Source of the DNA: Actinobacteria bacterium OV320
Lineage (GTDB): Bacteria > Actinomycetota > Actinomycetes > Streptomycetales > Streptomycetaceae
Assembly: GCA_001298545.1 (NCBI GenBank)
Contig: LJCX01000030.1
Coordinates: 496,001 to 560,000, forward strand
Length of the DNA stretch: 64,000 nt
Reading direction: 5' to 3'
This document shows positions 34,895 to 43,793 of this stretch, piece after piece. A model generated the notes under the pieces. That model was given only the letters and a program-made list of their open reading frames with translations, was not told the origin of the DNA and made no database searches. The position numbers and the translations under genes are program-made. Numbering within the stretch: the first letter of the stretch is position 1; every line of letters starts with the position of its first letter.

Positions 34895-35169
34895 GTGACG
34901 ACAGGCGATGCGCGGAGCGGCCGCGATTCCGGGCATGCCGACGCGGTCGGCATGTGGATGACCGCGGACGGTCAGATCCGCCAGGAGCTGTTGCCGGACG
35001 GGCGCTACGACGAGGCCCGGGGAGAGCGGCGCAGCGCGTACACCGGCCGGTACACGGTGACCGGCGACCACCTCGACTACGTCGACGGCGCAGGGAGCGC
35101 GTACTCGACGCCGCGCTGGACACTTGGCCTCCACGGCCCGGTGGCCGGACCGCCCGATGAGCGAAGTGG
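34895..35169 (+). pseudogene. truncated Atu4866-domain protein
   Basis: GTG 34895 has a strong GAGGAAGG. The first ~65 residues match the Atu4866 domain: DAVGMWMTADGQIRQELLPD, then GRYDEARGERRSAYTGRYTV and TGDHLDYVD. After that the expected DDTGFTADG... C-terminus is lost, and the open frame runs on to 35422 antisense over the TetR gene. Neither other frame restores a good end. I read it as a gene whose 3' part was deleted or scrambled beside the XRE gene; the domain's function is unknown. Confidence 0.65.
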
Positions 35170-35796
35170 TCAGCTGTCGGGTTTCTTCGAGCGCCGCGGG
35201 GCGGCGGCCTGGGTGGGGGGAGCGCCGGCGTCGATCTGCAGGGTGTACACGGCGTTCGTCACGAGCTCACGCGCGTATGCGGCGTCCAGTCGGCCAGGGC
35301 GGAAGAGGACGCGGTACATGATCGGCGCCACGACACGGTCGAACAGCAGTTCCGTCTCGGGCACCGGCTCCCCCCGCTGCACCGCACGGGCCAACACGGC
35401 GTCGATCTGCTCTGCGGCATAGGCCGAACACTGACCGGCATTGATGCCGTCGGGATCGCCGAGCAGGGCGTCCCGGATGTAGGCACGCCCGGGCGGCGAG
35501 GCCATCTCGTCGAGGAACTGTTCCGCCCACGCGTCGAGATCGGCCCGCAGGCTTCCGAGATCGGCCGGATCCGTTTCCGGGCGCAGTCGTTCGACGGCCA
35601 CGTCGGACAGGAGTTCATGCAGGTCGCCCCAACGACGGTAGATCGTGGAGGGGGTCACGCCCGCCCGAGTGGCCACCATCGGGACCGTGAGCGCGTCGCG
35701 GCCCACCTCGCCTACGAGTTCACGTACCGCCGCATGGACGGACTCCTGTACGCGTGCGCTGCGCCCGCCGGGGCGGGCCATGGGCTTGGGACTCAT
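35170..35796 (-). CDS. TetR family transcriptional regulator
   Basis: 208 residues from ATG 35796 with AGGTGG upstream. HTH at residues ~15-60: AAVRELVGEVGRDALTVPMV then ATRAGVTPSTIYRRWGDLHE. The C-terminal half (RAYIRDALLGDPDGINAGQC onwards) is a TetR_C ligand domain. A 13-bp site GCGAATTTGTTGC lies 16 bp upstream and two relatives lie in the amidase/MFS promoter, so it probably represses itself and both divergent operons of the cargo block. Confidence 0.88.
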   Translation of the reverse strand: MSPKPMARPGGRSARVQESVHAAVRELVGEVGRDALTVPMVATRAGVTPSTIYRRWGDLHELLSDVAVERLRPETDPADLGSLRADLDAWAEQFLDEMASPPGRAYIRDALLGDPDGINAGQCSAYAAEQIDAVLARAVQRGEPVPETELLFDRVVAPIMYRVLFRPGRLDAAYARELVTNAVYTLQIDAGAPPTQAAAPRRSKKPDS

Positions 35797-35811
35797 GCGA
35801 TCCACCTTAAT

Positions 35812-35824
35812 GCGAATTTGTTGC
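35812..35824. promoter_or_regulatory. candidate TetR operator 1 (own promoter)
   Basis: GCGAATTTGTTGC shares the pattern GCGAWTDDTTTGC with two sites in the divergent promoter 1.8 kb away. It lies just upstream of the tetR start and is AT-rich for this genome. Confidence 0.6.
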
Positions 35825-35940
35825 TTCTAGCCGATGGCCCGGCGTCGGCGACCCGCAGGGCTGCGTATCCGGGCGCCCGAGCACGGTGGACGCCCCTGCG
35901 GCGACGCAACCGCATGCCGGGCTGGAACGTCCGCCTTCCC

Positions 35941-37332
35941 TCAGGCAGCGAGGGGAGCAAGCCGCCCCGCGCCGGCCACCGACTCCTCGTAGACCCGGCC
36001 CACACGGAGCACCGTCGCGTCGTGGAAGGGGCGCGCCATCAGCTGCATTCCGATCGGCAGGCCGGCGTGGTCGTGACCGACCGGCAGGGTGAGGGCCGGG
36101 ACGCCGGTGATGTTGGCGGGGGCACAGAGGCGGACGTAGCTGTCCGACACGGCCTCGGTCGTGCCATCGGCCCACTCGACGGCTTCCTGCCCCGCCTCGG
36201 CGGCGGTCATCGGCACCGTCGGCGCGGCGAGGACGTCGATTCCGTCGAACATGCGAGCCCAGGCGTCTCGCATCATGGTGCGGGCCCGCTGGGCGCGGAG
36301 GTAGTCGCCCGCAGAGGTGAGTTCGCCGGCCTCCAGCAGGATGCGAACGTCCGCCGCGTACAGGTCGGGGGTGGCCCGCAGCGACCGCTCGTGGTACGCG
36401 GTGGCCTCGGGAACCATCAGCCCCCACTGAACGGCCTGGATGTAGCGCGCCATCGGGATCTCGACGTCGACGAGCTCCGCCCCCAGCTCCGCCAGCCGCT
36501 CGATCGCGCCGCGTACGGACTCCTCGACCTCGGGCGTGACCCGGTCGAAGTAGTGGTTCCGCGGTACGCCGACCTTCAGTCCTCGCAGGTCGCCTCCCGG
36601 GAAGCGGTCCAGCATGGGGCCGGACACGCTCGCCGGGTCGCGCGGGTCGTGGCCGGCGGTCGCCGACAGCACCAGCGCGACGTCCTGGACGGTGCGGGTG
36701 AGCGGGCCCACATGGTCCAGGGACCAGGACAGCGAGGTCACGCCTGTGCGTGGGACCAGGCCGTAGGTCGGCTTGAGGCCCACGACGCCGTTCAGGGCCG
36801 CGGGGACCCGGATGGAACCGCCCGTGTCCGTGCCCATGGCGAACGTCGCCCCGCCGGCGGCGACAGCCACCGCCGAGCCGCCGCTCGACCCACCCGCGAC
36901 CCGGCTGTGATCCCAGGCGTTGTTCGTCTGCGGAGTGGTCAGGCCGTAGGCGAACTCGTGCGTGTGCGTCTTGCCCAGGAGGACGGCCCCGGCGGCGCCG
37001 AGCCGTTCGGCCACCCGACTGTCGCGTTCCGCCACGTGCCCTGTCCGGACGTGCGAACTCGCCGTGGTGGGTATCCCCTCTGCGTCGATCAGATCCTTGA
37101 GCGCCATGGGGATCCCGTGCAGCGGCCCGCGCGGTCCGCTTCCGGAGATCTCCCGTTCGGCGCGGACCGCTGCGGCCAAGGCCGCGTCGGCGGCGACGGT
37201 GACGTAGGCGCCCAGCCGTCCTTCGACGGCGGAAATACGGGCGAGCACCGATTCGGTGAGTTCGACGGGAGACAGCTCCCGTGCGCGCACCGCACGGGAG
37301 GCTTCGACCAGCGACAGCTCAAACGGTTGCAT
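35941..37332 (-). CDS. amidase-signature enzyme
   Basis: 463 residues. The Ser-cisSer-Lys triad is intact: Lys in HGIPMALKDLID, the cis-Ser in AGGSSGGSAVAVAAG, and the nucleophile in GTDTGGSIRVPAALNG. Such enzymes hydrolyse amides, including carboxybiuret, indoleacetamide or glutaminyl-tRNA partners. A small GatC/AtzG-like protein is encoded immediately upstream with overlapping codons, which favours an AtzE-type two-subunit amidase over a stand-alone one. The substrate is not predictable. Confidence 0.9.
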   Translation of the reverse strand: MQPFELSLVEASRAVRARELSPVELTESVLARISAVEGRLGAYVTVAADAALAAAVRAEREISGSGPRGPLHGIPMALKDLIDAEGIPTTASSHVRTGHVAERDSRVAERLGAAGAVLLGKTHTHEFAYGLTTPQTNNAWDHSRVAGGSSGGSAVAVAAGGATFAMGTDTGGSIRVPAALNGVVGLKPTYGLVPRTGVTSLSWSLDHVGPLTRTVQDVALVLSATAGHDPRDPASVSGPMLDRFPGGDLRGLKVGVPRNHYFDRVTPEVEESVRGAIERLAELGAELVDVEIPMARYIQAVQWGLMVPEATAYHERSLRATPDLYAADVRILLEAGELTSAGDYLRAQRARTMMRDAWARMFDGIDVLAAPTVPMTAAEAGQEAVEWADGTTEAVSDSYVRLCAPANITGVPALTLPVGHDHAGLPIGMQLMARPFHDATVLRVGRVYEESVAGAGRLAPLAA

Positions 37333-37525
37333 CGGCGTTCCCCTGTCCGGCTCGGTAGGAGGACGCGGGAGGGGTCTCGCCGAAATCGAGCTCGCGCAAC
37401 GTGCTGATCACGGAGTGGATGTAGTTGGCCGTCATGGCCACTTCTTCATGTCGGACGTCCCCGAGGGGGAGCCCCGCCCGCAGCGCCCCTCGGGCTGCCT
37501 CTTGGGGGGTGAGTTCGCTGGTCAT
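37319..37525 (-). CDS. small GatC/AtzG-like partner of the amidase
   Basis: 68 residues from ATG 37525 (GGAAGGA upstream); it overlaps the amidase start by 14 bp. The helix-turn-helix layout with 'AARGALRAGLPLGDVRHEEV' and MTANYIHSVISTLRELDF, then Pro and Ala, resembles AtzG/DUF4089, the small subunit that wraps AtzE amidase as GatC wraps GatA. Short length limits certainty. Coupling with the amidase supports a complex. Confidence 0.65.
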   Translation of the reverse strand: MTSELTPQEAARGALRAGLPLGDVRHEEVAMTANYIHSVISTLRELDFGETPPASSYRAGQGNADATV

Positions 37526-37592
37526 GGCTTCCTTCCGGATCCGTGCGGCGCGACGGGCCGGGACCGGTACAGGACCTCCGACCACCATAAAC

Positions 37593-37651
37593 GCGAATAA
37601 TTTGCTTTAGTCGATCGTAGGACCTACGGTGCCTTAAAGCAAACCAATCGC
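37593..37651. promoter_or_regulatory. candidate TetR operators 2 and 3 in the amidase/MFS divergent promoter
   Basis: GCGAATAATTTGC (37593-37605, near-perfect palindrome) and, on the minus strand, GCGATTGGTTTGC (37651-37639) bracket the divergent promoter region. Both match the site before tetR. The region is clearly AT-richer than its surroundings. Confidence 0.7.
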
Positions 37652-37673
37652 TTTTAGTACGGGAAGGACCCTC

Positions 37674-38999
37674 ATGCAGAGCGTCCCCGCGGGCCTCACG
37701 CCTCCCCGCACCTCCCCATCCGGACGCCTGCCGTTCGCCTTGCACACCTCGATCCTCATCGCGCTGCTCGCCGCATCCAGCGCGCCGACCCCGCTGTACC
37801 CCCACTACCAGGCTCAGTGGCAGTTGTCGGCCCTCGACATCACGGTGGTCTTCAGCGCCTACGCTCTGGCACTCCTGATCGCACTGCTGACGACCGGAAC
37901 CCTTTCCGACCATGTCGGACGCCGCCCCGTGCTCCTGGGCGCGCTCGCGGTCCAGGTCGCCTCCATGGCACTGTTCGCGACGGCCGACGGCCTGACCACC
38001 CTGATCGGCGCCCGCGTGCTGCAGGGCATCGCGACCGGCGCGGCGACCAGCGCGGCAGGTGCGGCTCTCCTCGACCTGGAAGACCCCGCCCGGCCGGGGC
38101 GCCCCGCTCTGGCCAACAGCATCGCGCCGGTGACGGGCATGGCGGCCGGCGTCCTGGCAGCCACCCTCATGGTGCGCTTCGCCCCTGTTCCGGCGATCAC
38201 GGTGTATGCGGCCCTGATCGCCGTGTTCGCCGCGCAGGCCATCGCCCTGGTCTCGACGTCCGAGACCGTCCGCCGCCGTCCCGGAGCACTGCGCTCGACG
38301 CGGCCCCACCTGGCGCTGCCGTCGGCGGCCGCCCACGCTCTCCTGCTCAACGGCGCCGGCGTCGTCGCCGTCTGGGCACTCGGCGGCTTCTACTCGTCCC
38401 TGGGGCCGGGCTTCACACGGCTCATCTCCCCCGACGGACCCGAATACGCCGACGGCCTGGTCTTCTTCACGCTGACGGCCGTCGCCGCCCCGACGGTGTA
38501 CTTCACGCGCAGGATGCGTGCCGACGTCTCCGCTCTTCTTGGGAGCTGCGCGGTGATTCCGGCGGCCGTCCTGACCCTGGGTGCCCTCCATCTCGCCGAC
38601 CCCGTACTTGTCTTCACCGGGGCGGCGCTGGCCGGGGTCGGCTTCGGAGCCGTCTCCCAGGGTGCGCTGCGCGCGGTCGTCGACTCGGTCCTGGCCCGGG
38701 AGAAGGGCGGCACGCTCGCCTCCTATTACGTACTCAGCTACCTGGCGATGAGTCTGCCCGCCATCGGCGCCGGCGCCCTCACGGCCGGCTTCGGACTGCG
38801 TGCGGCAGCACTGGCCCATGCCGGCTGCGTGGCCGTACTGGCGACCGTCGCCGTCGCGACGCTGACCGCGCCGCTGCGCAGTCGGCGCCGGACAGCGTCC
38901 GCGGACGCCCGCTCCCGCCCGGCAACGAGCAACTACACATCCGCCTCACCGGACACACCCGCCCCAGACATCTCCGCCCTCGCGACCCATAACAGGTAA
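37674..38999 (+). CDS. MFS transporter
   Basis: 441 residues with about 12 hydrophobic segments: 'LHTSILIALLAASSAPTPLY' (TM1), TGTLSDHVGRRPVLLGALAV (motif A), VLQGIATGAATSAAGAALLD and APVTGMAAGVLAATL (motif C-like). AAGGA precedes ATG 37674. It probably exports the substrate or product handled by the neighbouring amidase or MBL hydrolase, under TetR control. The C-terminal tail is polar and likely disordered. Confidence 0.9.
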   Translation: MQSVPAGLTPPRTSPSGRLPFALHTSILIALLAASSAPTPLYPHYQAQWQLSALDITVVFSAYALALLIALLTTGTLSDHVGRRPVLLGALAVQVASMALFATADGLTTLIGARVLQGIATGAATSAAGAALLDLEDPARPGRPALANSIAPVTGMAAGVLAATLMVRFAPVPAITVYAALIAVFAAQAIALVSTSETVRRRPGALRSTRPHLALPSAAAHALLLNGAGVVAVWALGGFYSSLGPGFTRLISPDGPEYADGLVFFTLTAVAAPTVYFTRRMRADVSALLGSCAVIPAAVLTLGALHLADPVLVFTGAALAGVGFGAVSQGALRAVVDSVLAREKGGTLASYYVLSYLAMSLPAIGAGALTAGFGLRAAALAHAGCVAVLATVAVATLTAPLRSRRRTASADARSRPATSNYTSASPDTPAPDISALATHNR

Positions 39000-39010
39000 G
39001 GAAGGCCTTC

Positions 39011-39946
39011 GTGTCCACCTCATCGCAAACGACCAACTCCACTACTCCCCCCGCCTCTTCCTGGACGGTGGGCAACCACACCGTACGACGCATCGACGAA
39101 GTGGTCCTGCCCGCCCGGACCGGTCCGTGGCTGCTGCCCGGGGCAACCACCGACCTCGTGAGCCGGACTCCCTGGCTGAGCCCCGAATTCGTCGACGAAC
39201 AAGGCGTCCTGCGCCTGGCGAGTCACAGCTTCGCCGTCGAGGTGGACGGCATGCGGGTGCTGGTGGACACCGGCATCGGAAACGGGAAGCGGCGCTCCAA
39301 CCCCGCCTGGCACAACCTGAACAGCGACTACGAAGCACGGCTACGGGCGGCGGGCTTCGCGCCGGAGAGCGTTGACGTCGTGGTCCTGACCCACCTCCAC
39401 GCCGACCACGTGGGGTGGAACACGCGTGCCGAGGGCGACACCTGGGTGCCCACCTTCCCGAACGCGCGCTATCTCACCTCACGCACCGAGTGGGACTACT
39501 GGGCGGGTGTCGACATGGAGGAGGCGCGTCGACAGATGTTCCGGGACTCGGTCCATCCCGTCCGGGAAGCAGGTCTGTTCGACCTCATCGATGTCGCGGA
39601 CGAGGGCACGGACGTCGCGCCGGGCATCCGTCTGCTGCCCACCCCCGGCCACACACCGGGGCAGGTGGCGGTGGAACTGAGCAGCCGTGGCGAGACCGCA
39701 CTGGTCACCGGCGACAGCATCCACCACCCGGTCCAGATCGCGCATCCGGAGCTCTGCAGCTGTGTGGACGTCGCTCCCGAACTCGCGGCCAGGACCCGGA
39801 ACCAGGTGCTCGGCTCACTGGCCGGTACGTCAACTCTCCTGCTGGGGAGCCACTTCCCGCCGCCGACCGCCGGACACGTGCGGCGCGAGGACGGCGGGTA
39901 CCGACTGGCCCCGGCTCCCTCAGGGGTCACGCCCATCGGCGGCTGA
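39011..39946 (+). CDS. MBL-fold metallohydrolase
   Basis: 311 residues, GTG start after AAGGAAGG, 11 bp behind the MFS stop, so in the same operon. Zinc motif THLHADHVG (HxHxDH) near residue 127, a further His in TPGHTPGQ, an Asp in VTGDSIHHPVQ and a final His in LLGSHFPPP complete the di-zinc site. The layout resembles AHL-lactonase/PNGM-type quorum-quenching or arylsulfate-like hydrolases. Substrate unknown; grouping with an amidase and an exporter suggests detoxification. Confidence 0.9.
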   Translation: MSTSSQTTNSTTPPASSWTVGNHTVRRIDEVVLPARTGPWLLPGATTDLVSRTPWLSPEFVDEQGVLRLASHSFAVEVDGMRVLVDTGIGNGKRRSNPAWHNLNSDYEARLRAAGFAPESVDVVVLTHLHADHVGWNTRAEGDTWVPTFPNARYLTSRTEWDYWAGVDMEEARRQMFRDSVHPVREAGLFDLIDVADEGTDVAPGIRLLPTPGHTPGQVAVELSSRGETALVTGDSIHHPVQIAHPELCSCVDVAPELAARTRNQVLGSLAGTSTLLLGSHFPPPTAGHVRREDGGYRLAPAPSGVTPIGG

Positions 39947-40249
39947 AGCGGATCGGAGCACCCAGGACGGGGCCGCGCACCGAGGCGCCGGTCCGTGCGG
40001 GTGACGTCCTGGGCGTCCGCGCCCGGACGGCCCGGGAGTGGCTATGAGACTCCTCCGGCATGCGCTCCGTCGTCACCGATGGGGCCGGGGGAATTTACGA
40101 CCGATCACCGGCTTGCGCCCTTTGCGTAAGCCGGCCGTCGGCTGTCCCCTCGTGGGCGACAGTCCCGCCGACGCGTCGCGAACGAGGGCAACCTGCCGGC
40201 CCCAGAGGGAAACAGGTCGAGCGATCCACCCGGACCACAAAACAGCAGG

Positions 40250-40330
40250 TCAGGATCCCTTGGAAGCAGGCTCCAGGATCGCCACGCACTCCACGTGATG
40301 CGTCATCGGAAAGATGTCGGCCTGAAGGAG
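40250..40330 (-). pseudogene. 3' remnant of a TrmA/RlmD-family RNA methyltransferase, including right 37-bp repeat (40269-40305)
   Basis: Reading leftwards the frame gives DIFPMTHHVECVAILEPA then SKGS and a stop, the conserved C-terminus of 23S rRNA/tRNA uracil-5-methyltransferases. Upstream residues lose similarity within ~10 codons, so only the last ~25 codons remain. Its 37-bp core is identical to 33836-33872. The remaining sequence from 39947 to 40250 shows no gene I can support. Confidence 0.75.
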
Positions 40331-40476
40331 TCTCGGAAAGGGCCAGGTCAGGACCTATTTCTCGGCTCACGACCCCGCGTGCAGGCGCCCAGAGCGTCAA
40401 ACGAGCGTCACGGCCAACAGTCCATCCTTCCTCTTCGGGCGGAACAGGCTGCCGCGACCAGCTCCCCTTCTCGAGC

Positions 40477-40839
40477 CCGCTCCCGCTCACTCCGGACGCC
40501 GAAGACCTCGCCCTGTACCGGGAGAGGTTCCGGCGACGTCTGCCGGAGTCGCTGGACGAGTTGCACGGGCCGACCCAGGGTGTCGTGGAGCTACCGTTGC
40601 ACATGGCTTGGTCCGGCATGACGTCGTACGACCTGGGCAAGCCTCGCCAGCGCATGGGCCTGTACCGCACCGTCCTGCACGAGGGCCTGCGCGACGACCT
40701 GCCCCGCTACCTCAACCGGGACCTACTCCTCCAGCTGTGCGAGCGCGAGGATCTGCAGTCGAACCTCACGGGCGCCGAGTGGAGGCGATCCATCGTGTCC
40801 CTTTTCCAGCAGGAACGAGTGGCTGAGATCGCACCTTAA
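40477..40839 (+). pseudogene. truncated conserved hypothetical protein
   Basis: Residues LTPDAEDLALYRERFRRRLP and ESLDELHGPTQGVVELPLHM, then GLYRTVLHEGLRDDLPRYLN, belong to a small Streptomyces family I remember beside AbiEii-type nucleotidyltransferases. The usual end after LNRDLL (QWPVLRT...) is replaced by an unrelated LCEREDLQSNLTGAEWRR, and no start with a ribosome binding site is visible. It looks broken at both ends. The AbiEii link is a recollection only. Confidence 0.5.
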
Positions 40840-40908
40840 GGGCAGGAGTTAACAGGTCCGGGCCCGGAGTGCTCGCCATCTCTCGATGCTCTTTAGCGCT
40901 CGTTGAGA

Positions 40909-43380
40909 TCATGACGGTGTCCCTGATCCTCTCGGTCTGCCTCGACCGCAGAACCGGTTTCTGAGCCGGGTGTACAGCAGGCGGCTGGCGCGTCGCGTGC
41001 TCTTGGCGGCCAGGTGCTCGCCTAACTTCTCGTACAGCGTGGTAGCCAGCTGAGCCTCCTGCTCTTGACCCGCCTCCCGGTAAGCGGCGGCGGACCGAAG
41101 CCATGCGTCACGCGCCTCCTCATCCCGCCCGGACTCGTAGAGGGCGGTAGCCAGGCATCCCCGGGCCCAGCCCTCCCCCCCGGGGTCACCGACGTCCTGG
41201 TACAGCAGGCCCGCCCGCTCGTGCGCCGCCGCAGCATCGGCGAAGTCGCGAAGTTGTGCCAGCTCCAGGCCGAGAAGAACCCGAGCACGCGCCTCGTCTT
41301 CCCTGGCGCGGCCGGAGCGGTAGCCGCCGGCGGCCATCCTGCGCGCGTCGGCGGCGTCCCGGATACGGCTGGCAGCGTTAAGGGAGTCGGCGAGCTCGTT
41401 GAAGGACTCGGCGACCTCGAGGGTGTCATGGAACTCCTCGAACATGGCCAGGGCCTGCCGGTGGACGTCGATCGCTTCATCGTGGCGGCCCAGCGCACGA
41501 AGTGCAGTGCCCCGGTTGCGTCTCACCTTCGCCGCCGCATGCGTATCTCCTCCTTCCGCGAGCAGGACCTCAGCTCGCTCGTGGGCGGTGACTGCCTCCT
41601 GGAAGCGCTCCTGTGCCTGCCGGATGGTGCCGAGGGTGTTCCAGGCCAGCCCCTCGGACTGCCGATCGCCAAGTTCACGCCAGAGACCGATGCCCTCTTC
41701 CGCAGCAGCGGCCGCATCGTCCAGCCGCCCGGCCAGCAGCCGTGCCGCGGCCAGTCTCACCAGGCCACGGGCCTTGTCTACAGGGTCAGCAGCAGGGTGG
41801 GATTCCAGCACCTTTTCCTGTAGCGCGGCGCCTTCCTCGGCATTCCCGGACTCCGCCAGGGCCAGAGACAGATCGCTCAGCGCACGGTTCTCTGCCTGGA
41901 CGTCACCGACCCGGCGGAACTCGTCGGCAGCCAGCCGACTGAGATCAGCCGCCTCCTGAAAGAGTCCGCGCCGATACAGGTATGCCTGCACGAAGGTGGT
42001 AAAGCCGTCCATAGTGTCCAACTGGCCCTGATGTGCGGCCAAGCGGCCCAGAGCCATGACGCCGTCGCGCTCCTCGTCGAGCCAGTCCAACGCCGTGTCC
42101 GCATCGGGAACGATCGCGTGATAAGGGTCGTCGGGCTGGCCCTGAAGATGGCTGTCACATGCGCGCAGCATCGCCCCGTAGAAGAAGAACAGCTTCTCGA
42201 CGGCTTGGTGGTATCCGTCCTCTTCGGCATGGCGGTCGGCCAGCTCGGCCGCGTACAGCCGCACCAGATCATGCATGCGCCATCGGCCCGAGCCCGTCGG
42301 CTGCTCAGCAATCAACCCGGTGCGGGCCAACCCGGCCAGCAGGGCCCGCATCGCGGCCGGCTCGGCATACGCCTCCGCGACCCCGCCGATCTCTCCGTAC
42401 AGCAGTGCCACGAACGAGATGTGGCAGTCCGGCCCCGGATGGGCGGTGAACAGCCGGAGCAGCCGTGCCAGTTCTGCGGGCAGCCGGGCGTAGGACAACT
42501 CGAACGCGGCCCGCACCCCCACCGGCATCCCGTGGCCGTCGTCGAAGGTCAGTTTCTCCAACCGGGTTCGCTCATCTGCCAGTTGCTCGGCGAAGGAGGC
42601 CAGCGGCAGCCCCGGGTCGTCCGCCAGCAATGCACCCACCACGGTCAGAGCCAGAGGAAGGCACCCGCAGTGCCGGGCGATCTCACCCAGTGCATCCGGC
42701 TCCCGCCCAGGCCGCGGGTCGGTCGGCCGGATCCGCAGGAACATCGCGGACACCAGGTTCGCGGCAGCGGCAACGGACAGCTCTTCCAGCTTCACCAGCC
42801 GCGCCGGGAAGCCCGGCGCCACCAGGCTGTTCCGCGAGGTGACCAGCAGCCGGTGCGCGTCGTCGGGCGGGATCAGAGGCTGTACCTGGGCGACCTCTCC
42901 CGCGTCATCGGCCACGATCAGTACTCGCTGGCCCCTTTCCGCCCGGGTAGCCAGCTCAGAGCGGTACAGCGCCAGCCGCCCGTCCAGTGTGGGTGGCATG
43001 TCCTCGTCCCGGATGCCGAGCTCGCCCATCAGCACTGTTACCGCCTGCTCAAGGCCGACTGTGCCGTTCGGGTCGTAACCGCGCAGATCGATGAACAGTA
43101 CCCCGCCGTCGAACCACCCTCTCTTCGCGGCCTGGTGGGCAACCGTCAACGTCAGTGCACTCTTGCCGACTCCCGGGAGGCCAGCCACCACAGTGACCCC
43201 TGGGCCGTTCGGTGACAGTACCGACAGCAGCTCGTCGACGAGCGTCTCGCGTCCGACGAGCGCGGCGGGCGCTTCCGGCAGGGCGCGTAGTGCCGTCGGT
43301 GCGGGAGTGTCCGGGGCCGGGTAGACATGCTTGTCCCCGTGCACATAGTCGCCTTCTGCGGCCACAAGGTCGCCGCCCAC
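40909..43380 (-). CDS. NB-ARC/TPR STAND-type ATPase
   Basis: 823 residues from GTG 43380. A short N-terminus ends in EGDYVHGDKHVY, the GDYVxGDK motif found before many bacterial NB-ARC domains. NB-ARC (~40-350): Walker A GLPGVGKS (67-74), Walker B-like RVLIVADDAGEV, CGCLPLALTVVGAL (GLPL) and RWRMHDLVRLYAAE (MHD). Residues ~400-790 form about ten TPR-type repeats. There is no effector domain on this chain, so it resembles a sensor with an effector elsewhere, possibly the adjacent 2-TM protein. STAND proteins of this design act in regulation (AfsR type) or anti-phage immunity (Avs/NLR type). Confidence 0.88.
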   Translation of the reverse strand: MGGDLVAAEGDYVHGDKHVYPAPDTPAPTALRALPEAPAALVGRETLVDELLSVLSPNGPGVTVVAGLPGVGKSALTLTVAHQAAKRGWFDGGVLFIDLRGYDPNGTVGLEQAVTVLMGELGIRDEDMPPTLDGRLALYRSELATRAERGQRVLIVADDAGEVAQVQPLIPPDDAHRLLVTSRNSLVAPGFPARLVKLEELSVAAAANLVSAMFLRIRPTDPRPGREPDALGEIARHCGCLPLALTVVGALLADDPGLPLASFAEQLADERTRLEKLTFDDGHGMPVGVRAAFELSYARLPAELARLLRLFTAHPGPDCHISFVALLYGEIGGVAEAYAEPAAMRALLAGLARTGLIAEQPTGSGRWRMHDLVRLYAAELADRHAEEDGYHQAVEKLFFFYGAMLRACDSHLQGQPDDPYHAIVPDADTALDWLDEERDGVMALGRLAAHQGQLDTMDGFTTFVQAYLYRRGLFQEAADLSRLAADEFRRVGDVQAENRALSDLSLALAESGNAEEGAALQEKVLESHPAADPVDKARGLVRLAAARLLAGRLDDAAAAAEEGIGLWRELGDRQSEGLAWNTLGTIRQAQERFQEAVTAHERAEVLLAEGGDTHAAAKVRRNRGTALRALGRHDEAIDVHRQALAMFEEFHDTLEVAESFNELADSLNAASRIRDAADARRMAAGGYRSGRAREDEARARVLLGLELAQLRDFADAAAAHERAGLLYQDVGDPGGEGWARGCLATALYESGRDEEARDAWLRSAAAYREAGQEQEAQLATTLYEKLGEHLAAKSTRRASRLLYTRLRNRFCGRGRPRGSGTPS

Positions 43381-43439
43381 TTGTATGGCTCGGGCGTTTC
43401 CTTCTGCTGCGGCCCGTTGCTCCGACCGCTTCGGGCCCC

Positions 43440-43793
43440 CTATGGCGTATTCCTTCCACCGATCTGCCGGACGACTGCGTCTCCCCCAGCGTCGATGTCC
43501 TGGTTGACCTCATGCGGGTTGACGACCCCGCTCTCCTGGACCACGTTGCTGCGGTCTCGGGCCCGGGCCTGCTGCCGTACGGACCTCCTCTGCCCGTCGC
43601 CGACTGCCCACCAGGTCCCGAAGGCCAACTCCGCTGTCGCCATCACCGCCGCGAAACCCGCGGCCACCGCCACGGCGTCACTGTCCTTCTGGGGTAGCCA
43701 GTCAAATGGGTCCAGTCGCGCCACTCCGAAGCACAGCCCGAACACAACTGCCGCTCCGAGAGCGACAACTACCCACCGTACCGATTGAGACAC
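43440..43793 (-). CDS. small two-TM protein upstream of the NB-ARC gene
   Basis: 117 residues from GTG 43793. Two hydrophobic helices (WVVVALGAAVVFGLCFGVA, and VAVAAGFAAVMATAELAFG) are joined by a short loop, followed by a basic stretch and a tail NPHEVNQDIDAGGDAVVRQI. It is the first gene of a pair with NB-ARC. The non-coding 60 bp between them, in the NB-ARC frame, still reads as plausible protein (EQRAAAEGNARAIQVGGD), so a programmed or sequencing frameshift could join them. It could be the membrane effector or anchor of the STAND protein. Confidence 0.6.
   Translation of the reverse strand: MSQSVRWVVVALGAAVVFGLCFGVARLDPFDWLPQKDSDAVAVAAGFAAVMATAELAFGTWWAVGDGQRRSVRQQARARDRSNVVQESGVVNPHEVNQDIDAGGDAVVRQIGGRNTP

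Noticed and set aside
40060..40476. N-terminal extension of the truncated hypothetical gene
   Set aside because: Crosses the methyltransferase remnant and repeat on the other strand; composition is random.
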